Notes: generated from the letters alone by a model not told the origin. A DNA stretch of 8,470 nucleotides from Kiritimatiellia bacterium (GCA_012961745.1 DTYT01000005.1:1-8470); one strand, 5' to 3'. Positions 1 to 6,135 are shown, counted from the stretch's first letter. A program made the numbers and translations.

Positions 1-2
1 GT

Positions 3-75
3 TGCCGGATGTGTAATGGTAGCACAGCAGACTCTGGATCTGCGTGTCTAGGTTCGAATCCTAGTCCGGCAGCCA
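3..75 (+). tRNA. tRNA-Gln (anticodon CTG), CCA encoded
   Basis: The sequence folds by eye into a full cloverleaf. The acceptor stem is TGCCGGA (3-9) with TCCGGCA (65-71), followed by discriminator G72 and an encoded CCA (73-75). The D arm is short, with TGT pairing GCA around AATGGTA. The anticodon stem is GCAGA (27-31) with TCTGC (39-43), and the loop CTCTGGA puts CTG at the anticodon. The T arm is CTAGG (48-52) with CCTAG (60-64) around TTCGAAT. CTG reads the glutamine codon CAG. The gene converges on dnaN, whose stop lies 13 bases beyond the CCA, leaving no room for a separate terminator. Its promoter must lie left of the window. Confidence 0.96.
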
Positions 76-88
76 CACCCTCGGGCGC

Positions 89-1186
89 TCACGCCAGGCG
101 AACAGGCATCAGGACGTAAAGAAATGCCTCCGTGGTCTTAATCACGCCGGGACTCAGTTCATCGGTGAGTTCCAGAATAACCTCATCGGTGTCCAGGGCG
201 CTCAACGGCTCTATCAGAAACAGAGGATTGAAGGCAATACTGACATCCTCGCCGCTATACTTCGCCGCCATGCTTTCGCGGGCTTCACCGATATCCCTGT
301 TCTCGGCCGAAATCTCCAGGCGGTTCCGAGCGAAGTCGAGCTTCACCGACGGCGCCTGGCCGCTCGCCACGATGGCTGCCCTCCGCAAAGCATCCAGGAA
401 CATCTCACGCTCAAGAACCACGCGTTTATCGCTGGCCGCAGGGATGACCTGGCGGTAGTTGGGATAAGTACCTTCCAGCAACTTGCTCAACACCAAGGTA
501 TCGCCGAACTCGAACGCGACCTGATTCCGCCCCGCCCGAATGAGTATGTCACCTTCGTCCCCCAGCGTCTTCTGGAGTTCCTGAATCGTCTTTATGGGAA
601 CCACCATCTCCGCTTCGGAACCGCGCGGTATCTCCATCTCGGCCTCGCGAAGTGCCAGCCTCCTCCCGTCGGTGGCGACCACGGTCAACTTGTCGCCCTT
701 GAAGCTCAACAGCACGCCGGTCAGGACCGCTCGCCCTTCATCCGAGGACGCCGCCGCATAGGATGTAAGCTCCAACAGCCTGCGGAAGTTGCCCTGTTCC
801 AGCGTGTACGACTTTTCCTCCGCGATCTCCGGGGGAGGAGGGAAGTCATCCTTGGGGATGCCGATTATGCGAAAGTAGGACGACCCGCTGCGTATGGTCG
901 TATTGTTCTTGGTATCGACTTCCAGTTGCAGTTCCTCGGCCGGCAAGGCACGTAGGATGCTTATGATGTGTTTGGCGGGCACCGTGGTTGCCCCGGCCCG
1001 CACCACCTCCGCCTGCACGCGAGCGGTGACCGTAACATCCAGGTCGGTAGCGGTGATCTTAAGGCTCCCGTCCGCGGTCTCCAGCAGGACGTTGTTCAAG
1101 ATAGGCAAAGTAGTCCGGGGCGAAATAATCGCCTGAATTTTCTGCAGGGCGTTGACCGCAGGCCCTCTGGCGACCTTGAGTTTCAT
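89..1186 (-). CDS. dnaN: DNA polymerase III subunit beta (sliding clamp)
   Basis: This is the ring-shaped clamp that holds DNA polymerase III on the template and docks other replication and repair proteins. The product has 365 residues, the usual length of about 365-380, covering the three repeated clamp domains (roughly 1-118, 127-245 and 250-365). Family marks visible are TLPILNNVLLE (26-36), ATDLDVTV (46-53), ATDGRRLA (171-178, part of the peptide-binding cleft), EGTYPNYRQVIP (238-249), FNPLFLIEPLSAL (319-331) and the C-terminal LMPVRLA, which matches the MPMRL-type ending that completes the cleft. The ATG at 1186 has a strong Shine-Dalgarno sequence GAGGAGG (1200-1194) seven bases upstream. 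It lies downstream of dnaA on the same strand but across a 282-base gap, so it probably has its own promoter. No recF or gyrB follows; a convergent tRNA-Gln does. Confidence 0.97.
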   Translation of the reverse strand: MKLKVARGPAVNALQKIQAIISPRTTLPILNNVLLETADGSLKITATDLDVTVTARVQAEVVRAGATTVPAKHIISILRALPAEELQLEVDTKNNTTIRSGSSYFRIIGIPKDDFPPPPEIAEEKSYTLEQGNFRRLLELTSYAAASSDEGRAVLTGVLLSFKGDKLTVVATDGRRLALREAEMEIPRGSEAEMVVPIKTIQELQKTLGDEGDILIRAGRNQVAFEFGDTLVLSKLLEGTYPNYRQVIPAASDKRVVLEREMFLDALRRAAIVASGQAPSVKLDFARNRLEISAENRDIGEARESMAAKYSGEDVSIAFNPLFLIEPLSALDTDEVILELTDELSPGVIKTTEAFLYVLMPVRLA

Positions 1187-1269
1187 GGCTGAGCCTCCTC
1201 CCGTCTCGCAGGCCTTGCTGCGTGCACAACGTTGACTGCGATCATAGCGTGAATAGTAGCCATTTATTG

Positions 1270-1299
1270 TTCCTAGTACAGAATATTATCAGCTGTCAA
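1270..1299 (-). promoter_or_regulatory. dnaN: candidate dnaN promoter
   Basis: Read on the - strand there is a perfect -35 hexamer TTGACA (1299-1294), then an 18-base spacer and a weak -10 TAGGAA (1275-1270). This would start transcription about 75 bases before the dnaN ATG and fits the long gap after dnaA. The -10 matches the consensus at only three of six positions. The site lies inside the AT-rich part of the candidate origin, so transcription and unwinding could influence each other. Confidence 0.35.
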
Positions 1300-1436
1300 A
1301 AGGGGTGATAAGTCGGGATGGGCCCTGCGGGCCGCGATCAGGTATCGTCGGTACCTGTTGAGAATGGTGAAGGCAAGTTGTCGGTAGTGTGTAATTCCCC
1401 GGGAGGTCCGCCGCCAGAGGGAGTGAAAGGTCAGAC

Positions 1437-1445
1437 TTTTCCACA
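1437..1445 (+). promoter_or_regulatory. DnaA-box-like site TTTTCCACA
   Basis: TTTTCCACA differs from the classical box TTATCCACA at one position. It lies 24 bases past the dnaA stop codon, a common place for DnaA boxes. It is the best match I found in either intergenic region around dnaA. A single 8/9 match can occur by chance; its position supports it. Confidence 0.5.
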
Positions 1446-1468
1446 GGTTGTTCAAGGCCCGTCCACCA

Positions 1469-2839
1469 TCAGTCGGCTGAATTGATGATACGGCGCCTGA
1501 TCACTTCAATAGTGCTGTTGAGCTGCTGGTCGCGCAGGCGGCGGGAGGCGACTTGGCGGCACGCATGGATGACGGTTGCGTGATTGCGGCCGAAAGCTTC
1601 CCCAATGACCGGCAGGGACAAGGGGGTCAAATCCCGGCAGAGATACATTGCCAGTTGGCGGGCAAGAGCTACCCCCTGGGTCCGGTTCCTTCCGGTCATC
1701 TCGCTGAGGCGCAGGTCGAAATGTTCGCAAACCGCGCGTTGGATTTTCTCGATGCTTGGGACGTTACGAGTTTCGCGGTCCATGGTATCGCGGAGTAATC
1801 GTTCCGCGACATGCAGGGTTACTTCCTTGCCGGTAAGGCTGGCGTAGGAGGTAACCCTGATAAGCGCGCCTTCCAGGCGCCGAATGTTGGATCGGATTCT
1901 CTCGGCGATCAGAAAGATGATGGGGTCATCCAGGTGGGGGAGCGAAAATTGCTCCAGCTTTTCGCGCAGGATGGCAACCCGGGTCTCCAAGTCCGGCGGC
2001 TCGAGTTCGGTGACCAGTCCCCATTCAAAGCGGGAGACAAGTCTCTGCTCGAGCGCGGGGATTTCACTTGCCGGGCGGTCGGAGGTCATTACGATTTGCT
2101 TCTGACTCTCGAAAAGCGCGTTGAATGTATGAAAGAACTCCTCCTGCATACCCACTTTCCCTGAGAGGAAGTGAATATCATCGATCAAGAGAATGTCGGT
2201 TGAGCGGTATTTCTTGCGGAATTCCACCACTGCCTTGCGTTGAAGGGCGGCCACGTAGTCGTTAGTGAACGTTTCACAGCTTACGTATTTAATCTTGGTA
2301 CGTGAGTGCCTGAGGGCGTAGTTGCCGATGGCCTGCATCAGATGAGTCTTTCCGAGGCCTACGCCGCCATAAATAAACAGGGGGTTGTAGGCCCGGGCGG
2401 GGGTTTGCGCGACGGCTCGCGCCGCGGCATGGGCGAAAGTATTGGACGGTCCCACTACGAATGACTCGAAAGTGTAGCGCGGATTCAGATCCGGGCGGTG
2501 GTCGGGCCGGCGGGAGATCAATCGCGGGAAACGGGTTCGCTCACCACCGGCTCGAGTGGACGGTACATCGCGGTCAACCTGCAGCTGGATTTCGAGTTCG
2601 GTGCCGCCTACGCTTCGGACCGCGTCTCTTATCAGGGGCAGGTAGTGTTCTTCGAGCCAGGTGAGGTAGAAGTCGTTGGCGACCGCGAGAGTCAATCGGT
2701 TCTCATGAAGATCGCGGGGATGAATGTGCGCAATCCAACGGTCGTACACATCCGGGGAAAGCACCGAACGCATAGCCTCGGTAGCGCTCGACCATAGCTT
2801 CTGCGCTTCTTTACTGCCCCTGGACGTCGTTTCCGCCAT
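1469..2839 (-). CDS. dnaA: chromosomal replication initiator protein DnaA
   Basis: This AAA+ ATPase binds origin DnaA boxes, opens the duplex and loads the replicative helicase. The product has 456 residues. Domain I (about 12-80) is followed by a short linker and the AAA+ core from NPRYTFESFVVG (119-130). The core has Walker A GGVGLGKT (158-165), Walker B ILLIDD (216-221), the sensor 1 region MTSDRP (251-256), the arginine-finger segment RLVSRFEWG (266-274) and sensor 2 NIRRLEGAL (318-326). Domain IV carries the DNA-binding signature FGRNHATVIHACR (416-428). Against the E. coli form FGGRDHTTV it is one residue shorter in the turn and has Asn for Asp433 and Ala for Thr435, both base-contacting positions; the minor-groove arginine (Arg399 in E. 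coli) is kept as R386. The ATG at 2839 follows GAGGT eight bases upstream. The gene is C-rich on its own coding strand, opposite to dnaN. Confidence 0.97.
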   Translation of the reverse strand: MAETTSRGSKEAQKLWSSATEAMRSVLSPDVYDRWIAHIHPRDLHENRLTLAVANDFYLTWLEEHYLPLIRDAVRSVGGTELEIQLQVDRDVPSTRAGGERTRFPRLISRRPDHRPDLNPRYTFESFVVGPSNTFAHAAARAVAQTPARAYNPLFIYGGVGLGKTHLMQAIGNYALRHSRTKIKYVSCETFTNDYVAALQRKAVVEFRKKYRSTDILLIDDIHFLSGKVGMQEEFFHTFNALFESQKQIVMTSDRPASEIPALEQRLVSRFEWGLVTELEPPDLETRVAILREKLEQFSLPHLDDPIIFLIAERIRSNIRRLEGALIRVTSYASLTGKEVTLHVAERLLRDTMDRETRNVPSIEKIQRAVCEHFDLRLSEMTGRNRTQGVALARQLAMYLCRDLTPLSLPVIGEAFGRNHATVIHACRQVASRRLRDQQLNSTIEVIRRRIINSAD

Positions 2840-2999
2840 GCTTGTCTACCTCTATCCGTCCATGTCGACGGGACGGTACCTGCGGCGGGAAGACTTCTCT
2901 GCCAAGGGCGCACGTTTGGCTTGGATTCGGGTGTGATTGCAATTTTTTTCAACAGGGCCGGTAGCTTTACACCCCGCGTATTTCCTTGCCCTACAACGT

Positions 3000-3048
3000 A
3001 TTATATCCCGAGCAACCTTATTCAACCGCACTATTGACAGGTTGTAAA
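3000..3048 (-). promoter_or_regulatory. dnaA: candidate dnaA promoters (two overlapping)
   Basis: On the - strand, TTTACA (3048-3043) and TTGAAT (3025-3020) are separated by exactly 17 bases, matching the sigma-70 -35 and -10 consensus at five and four positions. A perfect -10 TATAAT lies further on at 3005-3000, but without a good -35 at normal spacing. Either would give a 5' untranslated leader of about 150-175 bases. The 7/9 DnaA-box-like site at 3018-3026 overlaps the first -10, which would allow autorepression if DnaA really binds there. Confidence 0.4.
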
Positions 3049-3167
3049 CAGCCCGGTAAGAGTCCTTCCGCCTCCAGTATTGGGCACGATATTGGATTTA
3101 TTCCCGGCTGCTCAAGCAGAAAGAGTTGGATCTCGGGAGAAAAAAAACGGGGGTACAATCGGTTGTA

Positions 3168-3196
3168 TTGCAAGGACTGATTGGCAACAATATCTT
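3168..3196 (+). promoter_or_regulatory. candidate promoter of the M24 peptidase operon
   Basis: TTGCAA (3168-3173) and TATCTT (3191-3196) are 17 bases apart, each matching the sigma-70 consensus at four of six positions. Transcription would begin about 40 bases before the ATG at 3244. TACAAT (3154-3159) is an alternative -10 without an obvious -35. The assignment rests on hexamer matches alone. Confidence 0.3.
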
Positions 3197-3243
3197 TGTA
3201 TCTTCTGTAACCCGGCTTCGAACTGCGGACAGGGTAAGTACTT

Positions 3244-4380
3244 ATGACTGCAAGCGATTGCAGCCATCGTTCTGATCGGCGAGCAAGGCTCGTCTTCGGG
3301 GGATCCTCAGATGGGGATATCCGCTATGTTCTCGGCTTGGGCAATCTGGAGAACATTGCGGTTCTGGTGCGAGGCGGCCGTGTGGAGGTGCTGGCTGCGG
3401 ACATGGAGACGGAGAGGCTCCGGGCAGCTGCAGCTCGCAGGATAACAGTGCGGGCTTTGTCGTCATTCCGTCGCGCTGGGGATCGGGGGCCTTGGCCCGC
3501 CCTGGCTCGTTTCGTCAAAGCCTCTGGCGTGCGCCAAGTACTCGTGGCGGACTGTTTTCCCTATGCGTTTGGGCGGGCGCTCAAGGCGAAGGGAGTGGGA
3601 GTAGCCGCCGTGGGCAAGAGCGTTTTCCCCGAACGACGCAAGAAGACTCGCGAGCAGCTACGCGCGATATCGCGGGCGCAGTCCATCGCCGTCAAGGCTA
3701 TGCGGGCCGCGGCCGCGGTGATCGGGGAAAGCGAGGTCGCCAGGGGTAACCTGCTGCGCTGGAAGGGGAAAACGCTGGGAAGCGATGAACTTCGTGCGGA
3801 AATCGAACAGGTGATCTTCAGCCTGGGAGCTGTGGCGGAAGGCACCATCGTAAGTTGCGGGACGGCCAGCGCTCATCCCCACGAGCCTGGCAGCGGTCCG
3901 CTGATCGCCGGACAGCCGGTGGTAGTAGATATTTTCCCGCGTTCGCGGGCCACCGGCTTTTGGGGAGATCTGACCCGCACCATGGTCAAGGGAAAGATGG
4001 ACAGGCGCGTGCGCGCAATGTTTGGGGCCGTGCGGCGGGCACGTGCGGAAGCGTTGCGCAGAATGCGGCCGGGAGTACGCGTGCGTTCGCTGCATCGCGC
4101 GGCGGCGCGCGTCATGGAGGAGGCGGGGTTTACGACCAGTATGGTTCCCAGGGCGGAGGGATTCATCCATAATCTGGGACACGGAGTGGGATTGGATATT
4201 CACGAGGCCCCGGTAGTGGGAGATGTCCCGGGGTGTCTCCGTGTGGGGGATGTGGTGACGGTGGAACCGGGACTATACTACCGGAATGTCGGCGGGGTGC
4301 GGATTGAAGACTTGGTCGTAGTGACCCGGGATGGGTGTCGGTTGTTATCGCGGTGTACGTTGTTCGGGGAGATTCCCTGA
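3244..4380 (+). CDS. M24-family metallopeptidase (Xaa-Pro aminopeptidase/dipeptidase-like)
   Basis: This predicted cytoplasmic 378-residue metalloenzyme has the pita-bread fold and would cleave peptides with proline in the second position. An N-terminal creatinase-like domain (about 15-135, with DIRYVLGL at 25-32) precedes the catalytic domain (about 140-370). All five two-metal-site ligands are visible: D229, D242 (in GDLTRT), H313 (in GHGVG), E341 (in EPG) and E355 (in RIED). H211 and H320 fit the two substrate-side histidines, so it looks active. The ATG at 3244 follows AGGG (3231-3234) nine bases upstream, and a later start would remove the N-terminal domain. Its TGA overlaps the next gene's ATG as TGATG. 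Aminopeptidase, prolidase and other M24B activities cannot be told apart here, so I give no gene symbol. Confidence 0.88.
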   Translation: MTASDCSHRSDRRARLVFGGSSDGDIRYVLGLGNLENIAVLVRGGRVEVLAADMETERLRAAAARRITVRALSSFRRAGDRGPWPALARFVKASGVRQVLVADCFPYAFGRALKAKGVGVAAVGKSVFPERRKKTREQLRAISRAQSIAVKAMRAAAAVIGESEVARGNLLRWKGKTLGSDELRAEIEQVIFSLGAVAEGTIVSCGTASAHPHEPGSGPLIAGQPVVVDIFPRSRATGFWGDLTRTMVKGKMDRRVRAMFGAVRRARAEALRRMRPGVRVRSLHRAAARVMEEAGFTTSMVPRAEGFIHNLGHGVGLDIHEAPVVGDVPGCLRVGDVVTVEPGLYYRNVGGVRIEDLVVVTRDGCRLLSRCTLFGEIP

Positions 4381-5213
4381 TGGGCGGTCTGGTCGGTAAG
4401 GTGGGCATTTGGGTGGCGGCGGCCGCACTGATCTGGGTGTGGGTTCGGATGCTGGAATGGAAGACCACCTTCTACCCGTCGCGTCAGCTCTGGTGTACGC
4501 CCGCCGAACAGGCATTGGAGTATGAAGAGGTCCACTTCGTGGCCGAGGATGCCTGTCGGCTTCACGGATGGTGGATAACAGGCCCCCCCAAGGCCCGCGG
4601 GGCGGTTATCGTGTGCCACGGCAACGCGGGCAACATCGCCGATCGGGTCTGGATGGCCCAGGCGTTCACTTCCTTGGGCTTGAACGTGTTCCTCTTTGAC
4701 TACCGTGGCTACGGCCGAAGCGCCGGAATCCCGACTGAAAGGGGCCTGTACCGGGATGCCCGGGCCGCATATGAGGTGGTCCGAGCCAGGTACGGCGACG
4801 TTGAGGATCCGCCGGTGATAGTCTACGGTCGTTCGCTGGGGGCTGCGGTAGCAGTCAATCTGGCTGCAGAGCGCGCCGTGCGCGGCGTCGTTCTGGAGGG
4901 GGCCTTCACTCGGGCGCGGGATATGGCCCGGGTCATCTATCCTTGGCTGCCGATAGGCTGGTTGCTGAGCCAGCGCTTTGATTCCCTGTCCAAGATCGGG
5001 CTCCTAGGGGGGGTTCCAAAGATCATCGCCCACAGTCGGGATGACGAGATAGTGCCTTTCGAGCTGGGCCGCGCTCTCTTCGATGCCGCACCGCCTCCGA
5101 AGAAGTTCTGCGAGCTGCGCGGTTCGCACAACGATTGTGGCTGGGACAGCAGCCCCGCCTACTGGTCGGAGATTCGCCGGCTGGTGGGGGCGGTGTTGCG
5201 TAGGGGAGACTGA
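4380..5213 (+). CDS. membrane-anchored alpha/beta hydrolase (ABHD13/BEM46-like)
   Basis: This 277-residue serine hydrolase has an N-terminal membrane segment (about residues 5-22) and a soluble alpha/beta hydrolase domain. Motifs in order are the oxyanion loop HGNAGN (80-85), FDYRGYGRS (106-114), the nucleophile elbow GRSLG with S152, the acid D222 in DDEIVP, and H250 in GSHND. The triad is therefore complete. The arrangement resembles the ABHD12/13/17 (BEM46) group, whose members include thioesterases and lipases; the substrate here is unknown. I chose the ATG at 4380 because GGGGAG lies eight bases upstream and it overlaps the preceding stop as TGATG. An in-frame GTG at 4335 would add 15 residues inside the peptidase gene but has no comparable ribosome site. 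Translational coupling with the peptidase is likely. Confidence 0.88.
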   Translation: MGGLVGKVGIWVAAAALIWVWVRMLEWKTTFYPSRQLWCTPAEQALEYEEVHFVAEDACRLHGWWITGPPKARGAVIVCHGNAGNIADRVWMAQAFTSLGLNVFLFDYRGYGRSAGIPTERGLYRDARAAYEVVRARYGDVEDPPVIVYGRSLGAAVAVNLAAERAVRGVVLEGAFTRARDMARVIYPWLPIGWLLSQRFDSLSKIGLLGGVPKIIAHSRDDEIVPFELGRALFDAAPPPKKFCELRGSHNDCGWDSSPAYWSEIRRLVGAVLRRGD

Positions 5214-5214
5214 C

Positions 5215-5230
5215 CGGCAGCCAACTGCCG
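5215..5230 (+). terminator. hairpin after the hydrolase gene
   Basis: CGGCAG (5215-5220) and CTGCCG (5225-5230) form a perfect 6-bp stem with loop CCAA, starting one base after the stop codon. There is no following T tract, so it is not a classical intrinsic terminator. It may protect the 3' end of the mRNA or belong to the structured leader of the next gene. Confidence 0.4.
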
Positions 5231-5232
5231 AG

Positions 5233-5311
5233 TGCACCGACCTATTCCCGGGCAATAATTCTGCTATCTGGTGCGTTGTAAGGGTGGAGTTCGCGCCGGA
5301 TAGTCGGTGCA
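5233..5311 (+). promoter_or_regulatory. nested inverted repeats, possible structured leader RNA
   Basis: TGCACCGAC-C-TAT (5233-5245) is complementary to ATAGTCGGTGCA (5300-5311) with one bulged C, and the pairing extends by a T-G and a C-G pair inward. Inside, GGTGCG (5270-5275) pairs with CGCGCC (5292-5297) around a 16-base loop, directly stacked on the outer stem. The structure ends 10 bases before the Shine-Dalgarno sequence of the exported-protein gene. I do not recognise it as a known riboswitch class. It may instead be a DNA-level inverted repeat. Confidence 0.4.
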
Positions 5312-5334
5312 GGACCTGAACGGAGGTGGTCAGG

Positions 5335-5883
5335 ATGAAGAGGCTATGGCTGACGGTTGCGGCGCTTGCCCTGGCGAGCGTGGTATCTGCCCGGGGAGGA
5401 CAGGGCCGTATGGAAAGAGTGGTCGGAAGGGTGCTCCGCGATCCGGTGATCGCGGCTCGCGCGGGTATCGATGAGAAAGATGTGAATCGCCTGCGGCAGG
5501 CGTATTTCACTCACCGCAAAGAGGTTGCCCGATTGTGGGGTCAGTTGCGTCTGGCGGAGATTGAGCTGCAGGAGGCGAAGAGCGCTGCGGTGCCGGACCT
5601 TGACGATATAGATACGCGCATCGAGAAGGTCAGCTCCCTGCGGACGGCCCTTGAGAAGAGCCGGGTGCGATTCGAGTTGAGCGTCCGCGAGATAGTCGGC
5701 CGGGAGACCCTGAGCAAGTTGCGGCACGCGGCTTGGCGGGCCCCGGCGGGCAGAACGTGTCACAGGCAGCGCGGCCGCGCGCGCTTGCGACAGGGAGGCG
5801 GTCCGCTTGCTGAGGGAATGGGTAACGGCCCGGACCAGCCGGTTGAAAACCCGGGGGATCTGATCGCATCTCCGGAGCTCTGA
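5335..5883 (+). CDS. small exported helical protein, Spy/CpxP-like
   Basis: The 182-residue product begins with MKR and a hydrophobic stretch ending SVVSA-R (about residue 19), a type I signal peptide, so it is probably periplasmic. Residues about 45-130 are a charged, helical, coiled-coil-like stretch with the pattern of the Spy/CpxP/ZraP (LTXXQ) group: an initial DEKDVNRLRQ, a long amphipathic hairpin and a final IVGRETLSKLR. Members act as envelope chaperones or metal-stress sensors; the role here is inferred from pattern only. The tail (about 133-182) changes character and is rich in Arg, Gly and Pro with a cysteine, suggesting disorder or a frameshift. The ATG at 5335 has GGAGG (5322-5326) eight bases upstream, which is better than the in-frame GTG at 5326. 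It stands alone between hairpins. Confidence 0.6.
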   Translation: MKRLWLTVAALALASVVSARGGQGRMERVVGRVLRDPVIAARAGIDEKDVNRLRQAYFTHRKEVARLWGQLRLAEIELQEAKSAAVPDLDDIDTRIEKVSSLRTALEKSRVRFELSVREIVGRETLSKLRHAAWRAPAGRTCHRQRGRARLRQGGGPLAEGMGNGPDQPVENPGDLIASPEL

Positions 5884-5906
5884 GCGGTGGGGTGACAGTA
5901 TGGCGG

Positions 5907-5930
5907 GAAGGCGGCCGCTGGGCCGCCTTC
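5907..5930 (+). terminator. strong GC-rich hairpin after the Spy-like gene
   Basis: GAAGGCGGCC (5907-5916) and GGCCGCCTTC (5921-5930) form a perfect 10-bp stem with loop GCTG, 24 bases after the stop codon. Position and strength fit a transcription terminator. The T tract of a classical intrinsic terminator is missing, as at the other hairpins in this window, so this lineage may use U-less hairpins or Rho. Confidence 0.6.
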
Positions 5931-6039
5931 ACCGTATCCGCTGGTCTGGTGAGGGCCTCGCGTTCCGCGTTACCGGAGTCGGTGTGGCAGCGGACCCGGG
6001 CGGGTACGGCTGGCGGGATAATCCCTTGTTCAATGTGGG

Positions 6040-6069
6040 TTGACTCCCGGGTGATGATCTGGCTAATCT
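6040..6069 (+). promoter_or_regulatory. candidate pseudopilin promoter
   Basis: TTGACT (6040-6045) matches the -35 consensus at five positions, and TAATCT (6064-6069) is a weak -10 at 18-base spacing. It is the best candidate in the gap 5884-6135, which also holds a small hairpin CCGGC-GGAT-GCCGG at 6089-6102. No sigma-54 -24/-12 element was found. Confidence 0.25.
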
Positions 6070-6135
6070 TACGGGTGACTGGATGGAACCGGCGGATGCC
6101 GGCAGTGCAGTGCGCCTCGTAGCAAGGAGTTAGAC

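Larger units (their letters stand above)
1187..1468. other. dnaA-dnaN intergenic region, candidate oriC
   Basis: This 282-base gap has no convincing gene. Next to the dnaA stop is one good DnaA-box-like site (1437-1445), and a weaker 7/9 match AGTGTGTAA, read on the - strand, lies at 1386-1394. Nearer dnaN, about 1247-1300 is visibly AT-rich within GC-rich surroundings and contains AATATTATC, a plausible unwinding element. By hand count, the + strand G/C balance is C-rich at 181-780, about even from 901 to 1260, and G-rich from 1321 on, as expected where two forks diverge. The layout resembles Bacillus subtilis, where unwinding occurs between dnaA and dnaN. The weakness is the small number of clear boxes; the other origin candidate is the gap upstream of dnaA. 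Confidence 0.5.
2840..3243. other. non-coding divergent region upstream of dnaA
   Basis: These 404 bases lie between the divergent starts of dnaA and the M24 peptidase gene. Short open frames occur, but none has a ribosome-binding site or a recognisable product. The region holds T and A homopolymer runs (2943-2949 and 3140-3147), promoter-like hexamers on both strands, and one partial DnaA-box-like site TTATTCAAC (3018-3026, 7/9). TTATTCCCG near 3099 is weaker still. No perfect DnaA box was seen. I read it mainly as the dnaA and peptidase promoter region; it could also contribute DnaA-binding sites to a split origin. Confidence 0.6.

Noticed and set aside
1..75. tRNA-Gln as an integration site for a mobile element.
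   Set aside because: No integrase, direct repeat of the tRNA 3' end or foreign-looking gene is present in the window.
1273..1455. A 60-codon open frame on the - strand between dnaA and dnaN, starting TTG 14 bases after the dnaA stop.
   Set aside because: Rare start codon, only a weak GGTGG upstream and no recognised product; it overlaps the DnaA-box-like site and candidate dnaN promoter. Conservation in relatives would be needed to revive it.
3034..3062. A + strand promoter beginning with the perfect TTGACA at 3034-3039.
   Set aside because: The best -10 at 17-base spacing (TAAGAG) matches only three of six positions and it is far from the next start; the - strand reading is better.
2986..3180. 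A 64-codon + strand frame upstream of the M24 gene.
   Set aside because: No ribosome-binding site, no protein-like motif, and it covers promoter-like DNA upstream of dnaA.
3658..4203. A long (181-codon) - strand frame opposite the M24 peptidase.
   Set aside because: Antisense shadow of a gene with all catalytic ligands on the + strand, as expected in GC-rich coding DNA.
5892..6122. A 76-codon + strand frame in the gap before the pseudopilin.
   Set aside because: GTG start without a clear ribosome site; it runs through the strong 10-bp hairpin, and its composition looks like random GC-rich sequence.
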